NCBI GenBank assembly: GCA_943846595.1
Contig: OX044355.1
Span: 2,161,501 to 2,225,500, forward strand
Direction: 5' to 3'
Source: an uncultured Polaribacter sp.
Lineage (GTDB): Bacteria > Bacteroidota > Bacteroidia > Flavobacteriales > Flavobacteriaceae
Length of the DNA stretch: 64,000 nucleotides
The stretch's first letter is position 1, and every line of letters begins with the position of its first letter. Below the pieces are notes generated by a model that ran no database searches, was not told where the DNA came from, and saw nothing but the letters and a program-made list of their open reading frames with translations. The position numbers and the translations under genes are program-made. Of the stretch, positions 26,780-36,364 are shown in pieces.

Positions 26780-26977
26780 TTAACCTACTTCTTCTTGTGT
26801 TTTTAATCTTTGTACATAAGAGGCTTTGATTCTTTGCGCTCTATTTGCTACTGAAGGCTTTGTAAAGTTTTTTCTATTACGTAAATTCTTCATGGTTTTC
26901 GTACGATCGAATTTTCTTTTAAAACGTTTTAACGCTCTATCGATATTCTCTCCTTCTTTTACGGGTATGATTAACAT
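26780..26977 (-). CDS. rpsU: 30S ribosomal protein bS21
   Basis: A 65-residue basic protein of the small-subunit platform near the anti-Shine-Dalgarno end of 16S rRNA. The family pattern is clear: VKEGENIDRALKRFKRKFDRT, then KNLRNRKNFTKPSVANRAQR. In Bacteroidetes, bS21 with bS6 and bS18 is known to sequester the anti-Shine-Dalgarno, which explains why most genes here lack one. This gene is an exception: an extended match to the anti-Shine-Dalgarno precedes its start (26985-26993). It is monocistronic, with its own promoter and terminator. Confidence 0.97.
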   Translation of the reverse strand: MLIIPVKEGENIDRALKRFKRKFDRTKTMKNLRNRKNFTKPSVANRAQRIKASYVQRLKTQEEVG

Positions 26978-26984
26978 ATATTGG

Positions 26985-26993
26985 CACCTCCTT
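26985..26993 (-). promoter_or_regulatory. Extended Shine-Dalgarno before rpsU
   Basis: On the minus strand AAGGAGGTG, nine bases complementary to the 16S 3' end, lies 7 nt before the rpsU ATG. I saw no comparable site before the other genes whose starts I inspected. It fits autogenous control: free ribosomes with an exposed anti-Shine-Dalgarno (lacking bS21) would translate rpsU preferentially. Confidence 0.85.
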
Positions 26994-27052
26994 TCATCTG
27001 TATCTCAAAAAATTTAAACCAGTTTTACCTGCTTGTTCTTAATTTTGGTCTG

Positions 27053-27060
27053 CAAAGATA
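27053..27060 (-). promoter_or_regulatory. -7 promoter element (TATCTTTG) for rpsU
   Basis: TATCTTTG on the minus strand lies 75 bp upstream of the rpsU ATG, giving a leader of about 70 nt that includes the extended Shine-Dalgarno. Confidence 0.55.
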
Positions 27061-27172
27061 GTTATTAAATGTGAAATAAAAATTTAAATCCATAAATTAC
27101 TAATGAAAGTTGCAAATAAAGAAACGCCAATTAAACAGATACACTTCTTAATAAAAAATTTTAGCTCAAATA

Positions 27173-28339
27173 TTACGTTGCCGGCTTGTACGCTTTATTG
27201 TCAATCACAATTTTAGCAATGATCTCTTTTAGGATTTCAGAAGTACCTCCTCCAATAGGCCCCAGTCTGCTATCTCTGAGTAATCTAGCCAAAGGATACT
27301 CTTCCATATAGCCATACCCTCCCAGCAACTGAAGTGCATCATAGATCACTTCATCAGCCATTTTTGTAGACAGCAACTTCGACATACTTGCCTCCTTCAC
27401 CACATATTGACCAGCATCCAAACGCCTTGTAATTGAATAGTTGTACTCTTTACACATGTCGACTCTACTTGCCATTTCGGCAATTTTATGTCTCAATGCC
27501 TGAAACTTATCTAATGATTTGCCAAAAGCAACTCTTTCATGCATGTATTTTACAACATAATCCAAAGCAAATTCCGCTCTCGCATGTGCATTTACCCCCA
27601 TGATAAGTCTTTCAGAAGCAAAGTGCTGCATGATGTATGGAAAGCCCTTTCCTTCCTCACCTAATAAATTTTCTACAGGGATTTGTACATTATCAAAAGC
27701 AATTTCTCCAGTATCTGAAGCCCTCCATCCTAACTTATCCAATTTGGTTGCTGAAACCCCAAGAGCGGATCTATCTACTACAAAAAGACTGATTCCTTTG
27801 TACTTTTCTGAAGGGTCTGTTTTAGCTGCAACAATTAAGTAATCGGAGTAAACACCATTTGTAATAAACGTTTTGGAACCATTTAGAAGATAACTATCTC
27901 CTTTTTTAATTGCTGTAGATCGCATTCCTGCAACATCTGAACCTCCAAAAGGCTCCGTGATGCACAAACAACCAATCATCTCTCCTGATACACTAGGAAC
28001 TAAATATTTTTGTTTTAGAAATTCAGATGCTTCTTTGTTTAGATGGGTCATCGCTAAGTATTCATGAGCCCATATAGCAGCGGCAAAACCTCCTGAATTT
28101 ATTTTTTGTAATTCTTCTAAAAAAACAACCGTGTAGAAAAAATCTAAATCTAAGCCTCCATGTGCCTCGGGAGTACTCAATCCGAAATACCCCATTTCAC
28201 CAAATTTTTCCCAAATAAAACGCTCTATGGTTCCGGTCTTTTCCCACTTTTCAATATTTGGCACGACTTCTTTCTGTAAAAAATCTTTAAAACTTGTACG
28301 AAAAGCCTCGTGCTCTTCAGTAAAATACATACTGTTCAT
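27173..28339 (-). CDS. Acyl-CoA dehydrogenase
   Basis: A 388-residue FAD enzyme that introduces the alpha-beta double bond in acyl-CoA. The N-terminal helical domain starts YFTEEHEAFRTSFKDFLQ. The flavin/substrate signature is CITEPFGGSDVAGMRSTA, the second is FITNGVYSDYLIVAAKTD, and the end contains LQLLGGYGYMEEYPLARLLRD followed by GPIGGGTSEILKEI. Position GGGTSEI has Gly where medium-chain enzymes carry the catalytic Glu (YEGTSEI), so the base is probably supplied from another helix as in long-chain and isovaleryl-type enzymes. Chain-length preference cannot be stated. The gene stands alone, and its promoter lies inside the end of the broken helix-hairpin-helix gene. Confidence 0.93.
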   Translation of the reverse strand: MNSMYFTEEHEAFRTSFKDFLQKEVVPNIEKWEKTGTIERFIWEKFGEMGYFGLSTPEAHGGLDLDFFYTVVFLEELQKINSGGFAAAIWAHEYLAMTHLNKEASEFLKQKYLVPSVSGEMIGCLCITEPFGGSDVAGMRSTAIKKGDSYLLNGSKTFITNGVYSDYLIVAAKTDPSEKYKGISLFVVDRSALGVSATKLDKLGWRASDTGEIAFDNVQIPVENLLGEEGKGFPYIMQHFASERLIMGVNAHARAEFALDYVVKYMHERVAFGKSLDKFQALRHKIAEMASRVDMCKEYNYSITRRLDAGQYVVKEASMSKLLSTKMADEVIYDALQLLGGYGYMEEYPLARLLRDSRLGPIGGGTSEILKEIIAKIVIDNKAYKPAT

Positions 28340-28359
28340 TTAATAGCAGTTTGAGTTGT

Positions 28360-29259
28360 TTATTCAGCGTTCAAATATAAGACTATTCTGTCGTATTTAT
28401 CTATAGGAAAATCTACGATATTTTTTAATTCTGAAATTTCTTGAAGTTCCGCAACCTCATCTCGGTAATTAAATATCTTTTGACAAAGGGCATAATCGAT
28501 GTATGGAATTTGGAGTAACTCTCTGAATTTTATGGTATTTACATTTCGTTTTCGAATCCTTGGCTTCTGTATTATTTTAAAGGTTTTTAAGATTTTTTGA
28601 ACTAAAGGGGCTGGAATATCGAAAACTTCATATAGCTGACTCTCATAAGAAAAACCCTCTAATTTAGAACGATACTTAACTATTCGTTCCGCTAAAGCAG
28701 CATTTAAACCCTCTATATATTAAAAGTCAACACGAGTCACTAAATTAATATCGTTCGTCGATAGTTCATCACTTCTTTTTACTAAAGCGATATTTTCATC
28801 ATTATGAAAAACTGATTTCTCTTTTAGTCGATTTCTTTCAATTACCCAATCGGGAAATTTAAAATACCTTGAAATTGAACTCAATAAAGAACCTGACACT
28901 TTTGTTACTTGCTGAAATTGACGCTTTGAATTAACAAATGCACCTGTTTTACGGAATGCAAGTAATCGATCGATCTCAACCAAAGACATTCCCAATTGTT
29001 CCCCTTTATAATCTGTGATGAAATTCGGATTGAATGGAAAGATGCTAGGCTTCCTTTTCTCAACCTCAAGAACCTTTAGACTATCGATTTGTTTTTGAAT
29101 TACAAGAAAATCTGAAGTATTGATAACTTCTGGATTATCAGAAGTAAAATCAACAAATAAAAATAGAAACTGCATAACAATAATTAATAAAACTAAAAAG
29201 AAAATCCCATTTCTTTGACCTTTGTTTTGCCGAAAGAAATGGGATTTAAATAGCTTCAT
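28360..29259 (-). pseudogene. Helix-hairpin-helix (ComEA-like) protein interrupted by an in-frame stop
   Basis: A 299-codon reading frame cut by one TAA at 28720-28722. Upstream of it are 179 residues: a signal-anchor helix (about 18-37) and a first HhH unit (VEIDRLLAFRKTGAF, VTKVSGSLLSSISRYF). Downstream, in the same frame, 119 codons continue the family with YIEGLNAALAERIVKYRSK, VFDIPAPLVQKILKTF and FRELLQIPYIDYALCQKI, ending at TAA 28360. Both halves fit the flavobacterial HhH proteins I know at ~290-300 residues, so the stop is a point lesion, not a gene boundary. Such membrane-anchored HhH proteins are thought to bind DNA in the periplasm. It follows the symporter gene by 19 bp. A sequencing error is the main alternative. 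Confidence 0.85.
28372..28379 (-). promoter_or_regulatory. -7 promoter element (TATATTTG) for the acyl-CoA dehydrogenase gene
   Basis: TATATTTG on the minus strand lies 32 bp before the acyl-CoA dehydrogenase ATG, within the last codons of the helix-hairpin-helix pseudogene. Confidence 0.5.
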
Positions 29260-29278
29260 CTATTAAAGATTTACAAGA

Positions 29279-31126
29279 TCATTTAGTTTTTGGAATTTCC
29301 CCGGACTTAATTTTACTAAAATAGTTGTTTAAGTCTTTAGAGATTTCACCACTCATCAAATACAATCCTATTAAGTTTGGAATTGCCAGTGTTAAGAACA
29401 TATAATCCGCAAAATCAATTACAGCGCCTAAACCAATAGAAGCGCCTAAAATAATTGTCAATAAAAAAATGATTTTAAAGATTCCAGCAACGGCTTTAGA
29501 GTCTCCAAATAAACTTTGTGCAGCTTGCACCCCATAATAGGACCAAGTTAAAATTGTAGAAAATGCGAATAGGAAAATAGCAATCGTTAGAAAGATACTT
29601 GCTCCTGGAATTACTTCTCCAAATGCGACTGCAGTTAAAGCAGAACCTGTAGCTTCTTGTCCAACGTAGGTCCCTGTAAAAATAAGCACCAAAGCGGTTA
29701 AAGTACAAACTACAACCGTATCAATAAACGGCTCTAGAAGCGCTACAAAACCCTCTGAAACAGGATGCTTCGTTTTTGCTGCTGAATGTGCAATTGAGGC
29801 AGATCCTAGACCTGCTTCATTTGAAAACGCAGCTCTTTGAAATCCTAATACAAGTACGCCTAAGAAACCTCCATATGCTGCTGTTTGAGTAAATGCGCCA
29901 TCAAAAATTAAGGCGATTGCACCCCCCACTTCCGTAATATTCGCTCCAATAACAACGATACACATTAAAATGTATAAGGCTGCCATCGACGGAACCACTT
30001 TCTCCGTAACTTTCGCAATTCCTTTTAACCCACCGATTATTACAATTCCTACCAAAATAGCAATTCCAATACCAATATAGGTTTTCACAACACCGTCTAC
30101 CTCTAAAACATTGGCTAATTGAGCTGCCGCTTGATTCGCTTGAAACATTGATCCGGCAGCAAAAGCTGCGAGCATAATCACAAAAGCATACAGAACAGAA
30201 AGTCCTTTTCCAACATTTTTAAAACCTCTTTTTTCAAATCCTTTTTTCAAATACTGCATGGGTCCACCTGAGATGCTTCCATCCTTTTCAATAGTTCTGT
30301 ATTTTACACCTAGCGTACATTCAACAAACTTTGTAGACATCCCCAACAAACCGGCTAAAATTAGCCAAAATGTTGCCCCTGGACCTCCTAAAGAAATCGC
30401 TACGGCTACCCCTGCTATATTCCCCAAACCAACAGTTCCAGATACAGCGGTTGCTAAAGCCTGAAAATGAGTTACCTCTCCAATGGCAGTTGGATCATCA
30501 TATTTCCCTCTTATTAATTGAATGGAATGCTTAATTCCTCTAAAATTAATAAACCTAAATCTGAATGTAAAAAAGATTGCTCCTAATACTAACCAGATTA
30601 CCATGAATGGCAATTTAATTGTTTTTACAGTACCATTTGGGTACTTCATTGGTTCACCAGCATCATCTAGTACTCTATTGTCATACAAGCCTAAAGCATA
30701 AAAAGGATCAAAAAAGAAATAGGTATCCATAAATCCAACTACGGGTGCGAAAGACGCACTTAGCACTTCTGGAACAGATACTGCAGGTACCACAAAAGTT
30801 AAGGTTTTTTCTGCTCCTTTACTATCTGTTACGGTAACTGAATATTCATTTCCTTCAGTAGCACCGTCTAAAATAGAAACTTCTTCATCTGTTAATGAGT
30901 TTGACTTGCTCTTTTCTGACCAGGTATAACTGTAAGGCTTCTCACCTCCAGATACGCTAATTGTTATTTTTGCAGTATTGATCTCAGTAGAAATGTCTGT
31001 GATCGTTTTTTCGATCACTAATTCTTGGGTCTCTTCTACGACGATTTCCTCAACTTGAGAATCTGTTTGAGCAGAGATAAAGAATGTTGACATTGCAAGT
31101 ATTAATGAAAGAAGTAATTTCTTCAT
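29279..31126 (-). CDS. Alanine/glycine:cation symporter (AGCS) with an N-terminal SprB-like domain
   Basis: A 615-residue protein. Residues 1-20 are a cleavable-looking signal peptide. Residues about 37-115 form an immunoglobulin-like module (TAKITISVSGGEKPYSYTWS, LDGATEGNEYSVTVTDSKGAEKTLTFVV) resembling the repeats of the gliding adhesin SprB. From about residue 130 it is a complete Na+-dependent alanine/glycine carrier: ATAVSGTVGLGNIAGVAVAI and NEAGLGSASIAHSAAK carry the family's ion/substrate motifs, with ten or more membrane helices. The transporter moves alanine or glycine with sodium. The added domain should face the periplasm; its role is unknown. The downstream helix-hairpin-helix gene follows after 19 bp. 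Confidence 0.92.
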   Translation of the reverse strand: MKKLLLSLILAMSTFFISAQTDSQVEEIVVEETQELVIEKTITDISTEINTAKITISVSGGEKPYSYTWSEKSKSNSLTDEEVSILDGATEGNEYSVTVTDSKGAEKTLTFVVPAVSVPEVLSASFAPVVGFMDTYFFFDPFYALGLYDNRVLDDAGEPMKYPNGTVKTIKLPFMVIWLVLGAIFFTFRFRFINFRGIKHSIQLIRGKYDDPTAIGEVTHFQALATAVSGTVGLGNIAGVAVAISLGGPGATFWLILAGLLGMSTKFVECTLGVKYRTIEKDGSISGGPMQYLKKGFEKRGFKNVGKGLSVLYAFVIMLAAFAAGSMFQANQAAAQLANVLEVDGVVKTYIGIGIAILVGIVIIGGLKGIAKVTEKVVPSMAALYILMCIVVIGANITEVGGAIALIFDGAFTQTAAYGGFLGVLVLGFQRAAFSNEAGLGSASIAHSAAKTKHPVSEGFVALLEPFIDTVVVCTLTALVLIFTGTYVGQEATGSALTAVAFGEVIPGASIFLTIAIFLFAFSTILTWSYYGVQAAQSLFGDSKAVAGIFKIIFLLTIILGASIGLGAVIDFADYMFLTLAIPNLIGLYLMSGEISKDLNNYFSKIKSGEIPKTK

Positions 31127-31201
31127 AGTTTTAGGGATTGTTTTTTTTGTTAGTAAACCGCAATATCATAAAAAAAATGCTCTTTTAAGAATTTTTGCGT
31201 G

Positions 31202-32113
31202 TTAAATATGTTTATTTAATTCATTTTCCTTAAACCTTTGTAAATCTTCAATGAATGATTTTGGATAGAATTTTAATTCCTTTTTTGTTTTACTCAAATC
31301 AAAACCCGTTTTCTTAGGTCTTGTGGCCCTTTGGTTTAGCGTACTTGTTGAAATTGCTTTGATATAACTGGTATCGAGCCCATAAACAGTTCCTATTTGT
31401 TGTGCTATTTCATAAATACTCAAGAGCGTATTGGAGGCAATATTGTAAACTCCTTTGCTTCTCTTATCCATTGAAATCTTACAAGCTAGCGCGAGGTCTT
31501 CAACGTAGGTTGGTGTTCGAAACTGGTCATTAACAATTGTGATTTCTTGTTTCTTCTCCAACATTTCTTTTACCCAAAGGATAAAATTACTTCTACTCAT
31601 ATCAAATACGTTTCCGTAAACCAAAATGGTTCTTAAAATGGTGAAATCTATTGTAGCTTTTTTTAAAATTTCTTCTGATTTTAATTTAGAAACTCCATAG
31701 TAATTTAAGGGATTAGGTACATCTGTTTCTTTGTAATTTCCTTGCACTCCATCAAAAATAAAATCTGTAGACAAATGAATTACATGGGCATTTATTTGTT
31801 TGGCCACCGCGACCAAAGAATCCACAACGCCTACATTTACTGCATCACATGCTATTTTGTTGTTTTCACAAGCATCCACATTGGTCATTGCTGCGGTATT
31901 GATGATAAAATCTGGCTGTAAATTCCGTACATGCTCTTCTAATAATTTTGAATTGGTAAGATCTATTGAAACGTATTCAAAATCACCCCTACAACTTCTA
32001 TTAATTCCGCGAGAAAAACCAATTACTTGATAAGCGCTGCGATCCTGAAGTAATAAATTTAATAGCGATTGTCCCAACAATCCGTTACTTCCCGTAATAA
32101 TTACTTTTATCAT
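31202..32113 (-). CDS. RmlD-like sugar-nucleotide reductase (extended SDR)
   Basis: A 303-residue NAD(P)-dependent extended SDR of the RmlD (dTDP-4-dehydrorhamnose reductase) type. The cofactor loop is TGSNGLLGQS near residue 8. The catalytic part includes HLSTDFIFDGVQGNY and the YxxxK motif (NYYGVSKLKSEEIL), then LRTILVYG. The C-terminal TPTYVEDLALA matches the substrate lid. In rhamnose synthesis it reduces the keto sugar at C4, but the other rml genes are absent from this window, so another NDP-sugar substrate is possible. It stands alone between the symporter and the potassium channel genes. Confidence 0.85.
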   Translation of the reverse strand: MIKVIITGSNGLLGQSLLNLLLQDRSAYQVIGFSRGINRSCRGDFEYVSIDLTNSKLLEEHVRNLQPDFIINTAAMTNVDACENNKIACDAVNVGVVDSLVAVAKQINAHVIHLSTDFIFDGVQGNYKETDVPNPLNYYGVSKLKSEEILKKATIDFTILRTILVYGNVFDMSRSNFILWVKEMLEKKQEITIVNDQFRTPTYVEDLALACKISMDKRSKGVYNIASNTLLSIYEIAQQIGTVYGLDTSYIKAISTSTLNQRATRPKKTGFDLSKTKKELKFYPKSFIEDLQRFKENELNKHI

Positions 32114-32159
32114 TTTGTTTCAATTAAGTAACTTTTTGCTTTCGCAGAAATACAGCAAT

Positions 32160-33158
32160 TTAAAATAACTCTCTCAATTTAACAATTTGTTCCGGTCTTC
32201 CTAAAACAATTAAACTCGAACCATTTATTAGTGCTGTTTCTGCTTCGGGGTTGATAATATAGTCTCGATCTGGGGTTCTGATTCCAATAACGGTACACCC
32301 TGTTTCTCTTCTTAAATCTAAATCTAAAATTGTTTTATTGATGTATTTTTTTGGCAAATCATCTACGGCTATCTCCTCTAAATTCGCAGTAGTTTCTCCT
32401 TCAATTGTTAATCGATCTACAAACTCAATAACATCAGGAGTTACTACTAGAGACGCCATATGATCTCCGCCTAATTTATCGGGCATGATCACATTACTTG
32501 CGCCTGCAATTTTTAATTTAGCATAAGAGGATTCATTGGATGCTCTACTAATAATTTTACAGGTACTGTTTAACTGGTTTGCCGTTAAAACAACAAATAA
32601 ATTATCTGCATCTGAAGGCAAAGCGGTAATTAAAGTTGCCGCATTTTTAATACCTGCTCTCAATAATGTTTCATCTAAAGTAGCATCGCCTTGAATATTT
32701 AAAAGATTATTTACATCTAATTCTGCGGCAATCTCTTTATCTTTTTCAACAACAACAAATTGCTGATTGTAATTTTTTAATTTCAAAATGGCTTGTTTTC
32801 CATTTCTCCCAAAACCACAAACAATGGTATGACCTTTTAAACTTTTAACCTTCTTTTCCACTTTTCTGTGTTTAAATTGTTCGAATAACTTCCCACTCAC
32901 TAAATATTCTGAGAATGTAGAAACTGCATACCCAAAAACGGTAATACTCGTTAAAATTAAAAATACTGTAAATATTTTTTCCTCGGGCGTGAATGGTTGT
33001 ACTTCACCAAACCCAACGGTGGTAATCGTAATTACAGTCATATACAATGCATCTACAAAAGAATAGTCAGACAAAATCATGTAGCCAGCAACCCCCAATA
33101 GAATAATGGCGAAAACAAGAAAAAGTGTTTTATGAATTCGAGATGCTAAAATATTCAT
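32160..33158 (-). CDS. Potassium channel with RCK (TrkA-N) regulatory domain
   Basis: A 332-residue two-helix channel subunit. Membrane helices cover about residues 10-28 and 62-85, flanking a pore loop whose selectivity filter is TVGFG at residues 47-51 (canonical TVGYG/F). The cytosolic part is an RCK domain with the Rossmann loop GHTIVCGFGRNGKQA near 108-122 and a C-terminal TrkA-C-like domain (VDDLPKKYINKTILDLDLR, GCTVIGIRTPD). Tetramers of such subunits conduct K+ and are gated by nucleotides or ions. It is 3 bp downstream of the PspC-domain gene and probably cotranscribed. Confidence 0.93.
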   Translation of the reverse strand: MNILASRIHKTLFLVFAIILLGVAGYMILSDYSFVDALYMTVITITTVGFGEVQPFTPEEKIFTVFLILTSITVFGYAVSTFSEYLVSGKLFEQFKHRKVEKKVKSLKGHTIVCGFGRNGKQAILKLKNYNQQFVVVEKDKEIAAELDVNNLLNIQGDATLDETLLRAGIKNAATLITALPSDADNLFVVLTANQLNSTCKIISRASNESSYAKLKIAGASNVIMPDKLGGDHMASLVVTPDVIEFVDRLTIEGETTANLEEIAVDDLPKKYINKTILDLDLRRETGCTVIGIRTPDRDYIINPEAETALINGSSLIVLGRPEQIVKLRELF

Positions 33159-33161
33159 GGG

Positions 33162-33389
33162 CTATAAATCAAAAACTGAATTTCGTTTGGTATACACCAT
33201 ATCTTTTAACTTTAATAAAAAAGCCATGGTTAAATAGAGACCAAAAGACAAGCCGACTGTAAAAAAAGTAACGTAAATAAAAAACAACCGCACATTTATT
33301 GCACGCATCCCTAATCGATCTGCTAATCTAGAAAAAACACCAAACCCGTTTCTTTCCAAAAAATGTCGCATCGAATTTATTAGTTTCAT
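33162..33389 (-). CDS. PspC domain-containing small membrane protein
   Basis: A 75-residue protein: a short basic N-terminus (MKLINSMRHFLERNGFGVF), the PspC-like segment SRLADRLGMRAINVRLFFIYV and a hydrophobic helix ending near LTMAFLLKLKD. I start it at the ATG at 33389, not at the longer reading (to 33521), because a -7 promoter element (33408-33415) lies inside the longer frame and the extra residues show no family match. PspC proteins take part in envelope-stress sensing in other bacteria; this is a minimal form. It precedes the K+ channel gene by 3 bp and is divergent from uvrA. Confidence 0.82.
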   Translation of the reverse strand: MKLINSMRHFLERNGFGVFSRLADRLGMRAINVRLFFIYVTFFTVGLSFGLYLTMAFLLKLKDMVYTKRNSVFDL

Positions 33390-33407
33390 CTTTTTAAACT
33401 TTAATAT

Positions 33408-33415
33408 CAAAGATA
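33408..33415 (-). promoter_or_regulatory. -7 promoter element (TATCTTTG) for pspC-kch
   Basis: TATCTTTG on the minus strand is 18 bp before the ATG at 33389. It fixes the short start of the PspC protein. Confidence 0.6.
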
Positions 33416-33469
33416 CTATTTTAAACGAATTTGCTATTAGCTTCGCTACTAAAAATGATTTGTATTGAT

Positions 33470-33477
33470 TAACTTTG
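33470..33477 (+). promoter_or_regulatory. -7 promoter element (TAACTTTG) for uvrA
   Basis: TAACTTTG on the + strand is 24 bp before the TTG at 33502. It overlaps the upstream TTG at 33475, so translation should begin at 33502. Confidence 0.6.
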
Positions 33478-33501
33478 CTTTTTTCCATAAAAGCGACACT
33501 T

Positions 33502-36324
33502 TTGAAAAACCAAGAATACATAGAAGTTTACGGAGCAAGAGCTCATAATTTGAAAAATATTGACGTAAAAATTCCTCGAGAAAAACTTGTTGTAATCACC
33601 GGTTTAAGTGGTAGCGGAAAATCTTCTTTGGCTTTTGATACAATTTATGCGGAAGGCCAGCGACGGTATATCGAAACTTTCTCGGCCTATGCCAGACAGT
33701 TTTTAGGTGGATTGGAGCGCCCTGACGTCGATAAAATTGATGGACTATCTCCTGTGATTTCTATAGAACAAAAAACAACCAACAAAAGTCCGCGATCTAC
33801 GGTTGGAACTATTACAGAAATTTACGATTTCTTACGTTTATTATTTGCCAGAGCTGCAGATGCATATTCCTTTAACACAGGCCAAAAAATGGTCAGTTAT
33901 TCTGACGAGCAAATAAAAAAATTAATACTTAAAGATTTTGCAGGCAAAAAAATAGCCGTCCTAGCACCATTAATCAAGTCGAGAAAAGGACATTACAGAG
34001 AACTTTTCGAACAGATTTCGAAGCAAGGGTTTCTTCGGGTTCGTGTAGATGGTGAGATTCGAGAAATCGAAAAAGGAATGAAATTAGATCGGTATAAAAA
34101 TCACGACATTGAAGTGGTAATAGACCGATTGGCCGTCAATAAATCTGCAGAAAAACGTTTGGAAGAAACCATTAAAACAGCGATGTACTCTGGAGACAAC
34201 ATTTTAATGGTGATTGATGTTGAGGAAAATAATCCGCGCTATTTTAGTCGCGAACTCATGTGCCCAATATCCGGAATTGCCTATCCAAATCCAGAACCAA
34301 ATACCTTTTCTTTCAATTCGCCAAAAGGGGCCTGCGATGCTTGTAATGGACTTGGAGTTAGTCAAGAAATCAACCTTCAAAAAGTAATTCCAAACGATTC
34401 AATTTCCATTAAAGCAGGAGGAATTATTCCGCTAGGGGAAGAAAAAAATAGCTGGATTTTTAAGCAAATTGAAAACATTGCAGAACGGTATAAATTCAGA
34501 TTGAATGAGCCCATTCATAAAATACCTAAAGCCGCTATGGAAATTATTCTAAATGGTGGACACGAAACTTTTTCAATTAAATCTAAAACAGCAGGTGTTA
34601 CTCGAAATTATGACATCGATTTTGAAGGAATTATTGCTTTTATAGAAAGTCAATATAAAAATTCAGAAAGCACTTCAATTAAACGCTGGTCAAAAGGTTT
34701 TATGGATGAAGTTCCCTGTAAGTCTTGTGAAGGAAAACGGTTAAAAAAGACAGCACTTCACTTTAAAATTTCAGAAAAAAGCATCAGTGATTTGGTGCAA
34801 ATGGATGTAAGAGAATTGGCCAATTGGTTTCAAAACATAGAAAAAGAATTATCCAAGAAACAATTGGCAATTGGAGGAGAAATTCTCAAGGAAATCAGAA
34901 CCCGAATTCAATTCTTATTGGATGTTGGATTGGATTATCTGACTTTGGACAGAACTTCAAAGTCGCTTTCTGGTGGAGAAGCACAGCGAATTCGTTTGGC
35001 AACCCAAATAGGTTCTCAATTAGTTGGCGTTTTATATATTTTAGATGAACCAAGTATCGGATTGCACCAAAGAGACAATCAAAAATTAATTGATTCACTC
35101 ATCAAATTAAGAGATCTGGGGAATTCTGTTTTAGTTGTAGAGCATGACAAAGACATGATTGAACACGCAGATTTTGTGTTTGACATTGGTCCAGGAGCAG
35201 GAAAATATGGTGGAGAAATCGTATCGGCAGGAACCTTTAAAGATCTAAAAAAACAACCAACACTTACCGCGGATTACATCACTGGTAGAAAAGAAATTGC
35301 AGTTCCTAAACAACGTAGACCTGGAAATGGGAAAACCATTACACTTTCTGGAGCAAGTGGAAACAACTTAAAAAATGTTACGGTAGGGTTTCCCCTTGGA
35401 AAGATGATTTGTGTTACCGGTGTCTCAGGAAGTGGAAAATCGACACTTATCAACGAAACGCTATATCCTATTTTAAACGCACATATTTATAGAGGTGTTA
35501 AAAAGCCAATGCCTTATAAAAAAATTGAAGGATTGGAACATGTAGATAAAGTGATCGATATTGATCAATCACCTATTGGGAGAACGCCACGATCAAACCC
35601 GGCAACGTATACGGGTACTTTTAGCGAGGTAAGAAGTTTGTTTGCAAAAACGCCAGAAGCAGCGATTAGAGGTTACAAACCAGGTCGTTTCTCTTTCAAT
35701 GTTAAAGGGGGTAGATGCGAAACATGTCAGGGAGGAGGAGTTCGAGTGATCGAAATGAATTTCTTACCCGATGTTCAGGTAGAATGCGAAACCTGTCAAG
35801 GAAAACGTTTTAATAGAGAAACTTTGGAGATTAGGTACAAAGGAAAATCCATTTCAGATGTCTTAAACATGACTATTGAAGATGCAACTCATTTCTTCGA
35901 AAATATTCCGAAGATTTGCAGAAAATTAAAAACGATCAAAGATGTTGGTTTGGGATACATAACCCTCGGACAACAATCGACCACCTTGTCTGGTGGAGAA
36001 GCACAACGAATAAAACTAGCCTCCGAATTGTCAAAAAGAGACACTGGAAATACCTTTTACATACTAGATGAACCAACAACTGGACTTCATTTTGAAGATA
36101 TTCGCGTTTTAATGGATGTCTTGAATAAATTGGCAGACAAAGGAAATACAGTCTTAATCATTGAACACAATTTAGATGTTGTAAAATTAGCGGACTTCAT
36201 TATTGACGTGGGGATGGAGGGTGGAAAAAAAGGAGGACAAATTTTATGTTCTGGAACACCAGAAGAAGTCAAAAAACATAAAAAAAGTCATACCGCAAAG
36301 TTTTTGAAAAAAGAATTACATTAG
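33502..36324 (+). CDS. uvrA: Excinuclease ABC subunit A
   Basis: A 940-residue damage-recognition ATPase of nucleotide excision repair. I use the TTG at 33502 ([19 protein letters not shown]), because the promoter element overlaps the earlier TTG and family homology begins here. ABC domain I has Walker [21 protein letters not shown] and signature [13 protein letters not shown]; domain II has [10 protein letters not shown] and [13 protein letters not shown]. Zinc-binding pairs are present in [13 protein letters not shown] and [15 protein letters not shown]. The protein is complete. It is divergent from pspC and followed by a LOG protein after 40 bp. Confidence 0.98.
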   Translation: MKNQEYIEVYGARAHNLKNIDVKIPREKLVVITGLSGSGKSSLAFDTIYAEGQRRYIETFSAYARQFLGGLERPDVDKIDGLSPVISIEQKTTNKSPRSTVGTITEIYDFLRLLFARAADAYSFNTGQKMVSYSDEQIKKLILKDFAGKKIAVLAPLIKSRKGHYRELFEQISKQGFLRVRVDGEIREIEKGMKLDRYKNHDIEVVIDRLAVNKSAEKRLEETIKTAMYSGDNILMVIDVEENNPRYFSRELMCPISGIAYPNPEPNTFSFNSPKGACDACNGLGVSQEINLQKVIPNDSISIKAGGIIPLGEEKNSWIFKQIENIAERYKFRLNEPIHKIPKAAMEIILNGGHETFSIKSKTAGVTRNYDIDFEGIIAFIESQYKNSESTSIKRWSKGFMDEVPCKSCEGKRLKKTALHFKISEKSISDLVQMDVRELANWFQNIEKELSKKQLAIGGEILKEIRTRIQFLLDVGLDYLTLDRTSKSLSGGEAQRIRLATQIGSQLVGVLYILDEPSIGLHQRDNQKLIDSLIKLRDLGNSVLVVEHDKDMIEHADFVFDIGPGAGKYGGEIVSAGTFKDLKKQPTLTADYITGRKEIAVPKQRRPGNGKTITLSGASGNNLKNVTVGFPLGKMICVTGVSGSGKSTLINETLYPILNAHIYRGVKKPMPYKKIEGLEHVDKVIDIDQSPIGRTPRSNPATYTGTFSEVRSLFAKTPEAAIRGYKPGRFSFNVKGGRCETCQGGGVRVIEMNFLPDVQVECETCQGKRFNRETLEIRYKGKSISDVLNMTIEDATHFFENIPKICRKLKTIKDVGLGYITLGQQSTTLSGGEAQRIKLASELSKRDTGNTFYILDEPTTGLHFEDIRVLMDVLNKLADKGNTVLIIEHNLDVVKLADFIIDVGMEGGKKGGQILCSGTPEEVKKHKKSHTAKFLKKELH

Positions 36325-36364
36325 TAGCATCATTAAAATATAAAACTCAAAATTATTAAGAATT

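Noticed and set aside
31202..32113. Complete rhamnose pathway
   Set aside because: Only an RmlD-like gene is present; no rmlA, B or C nearby, so the pathway assignment is not supported.
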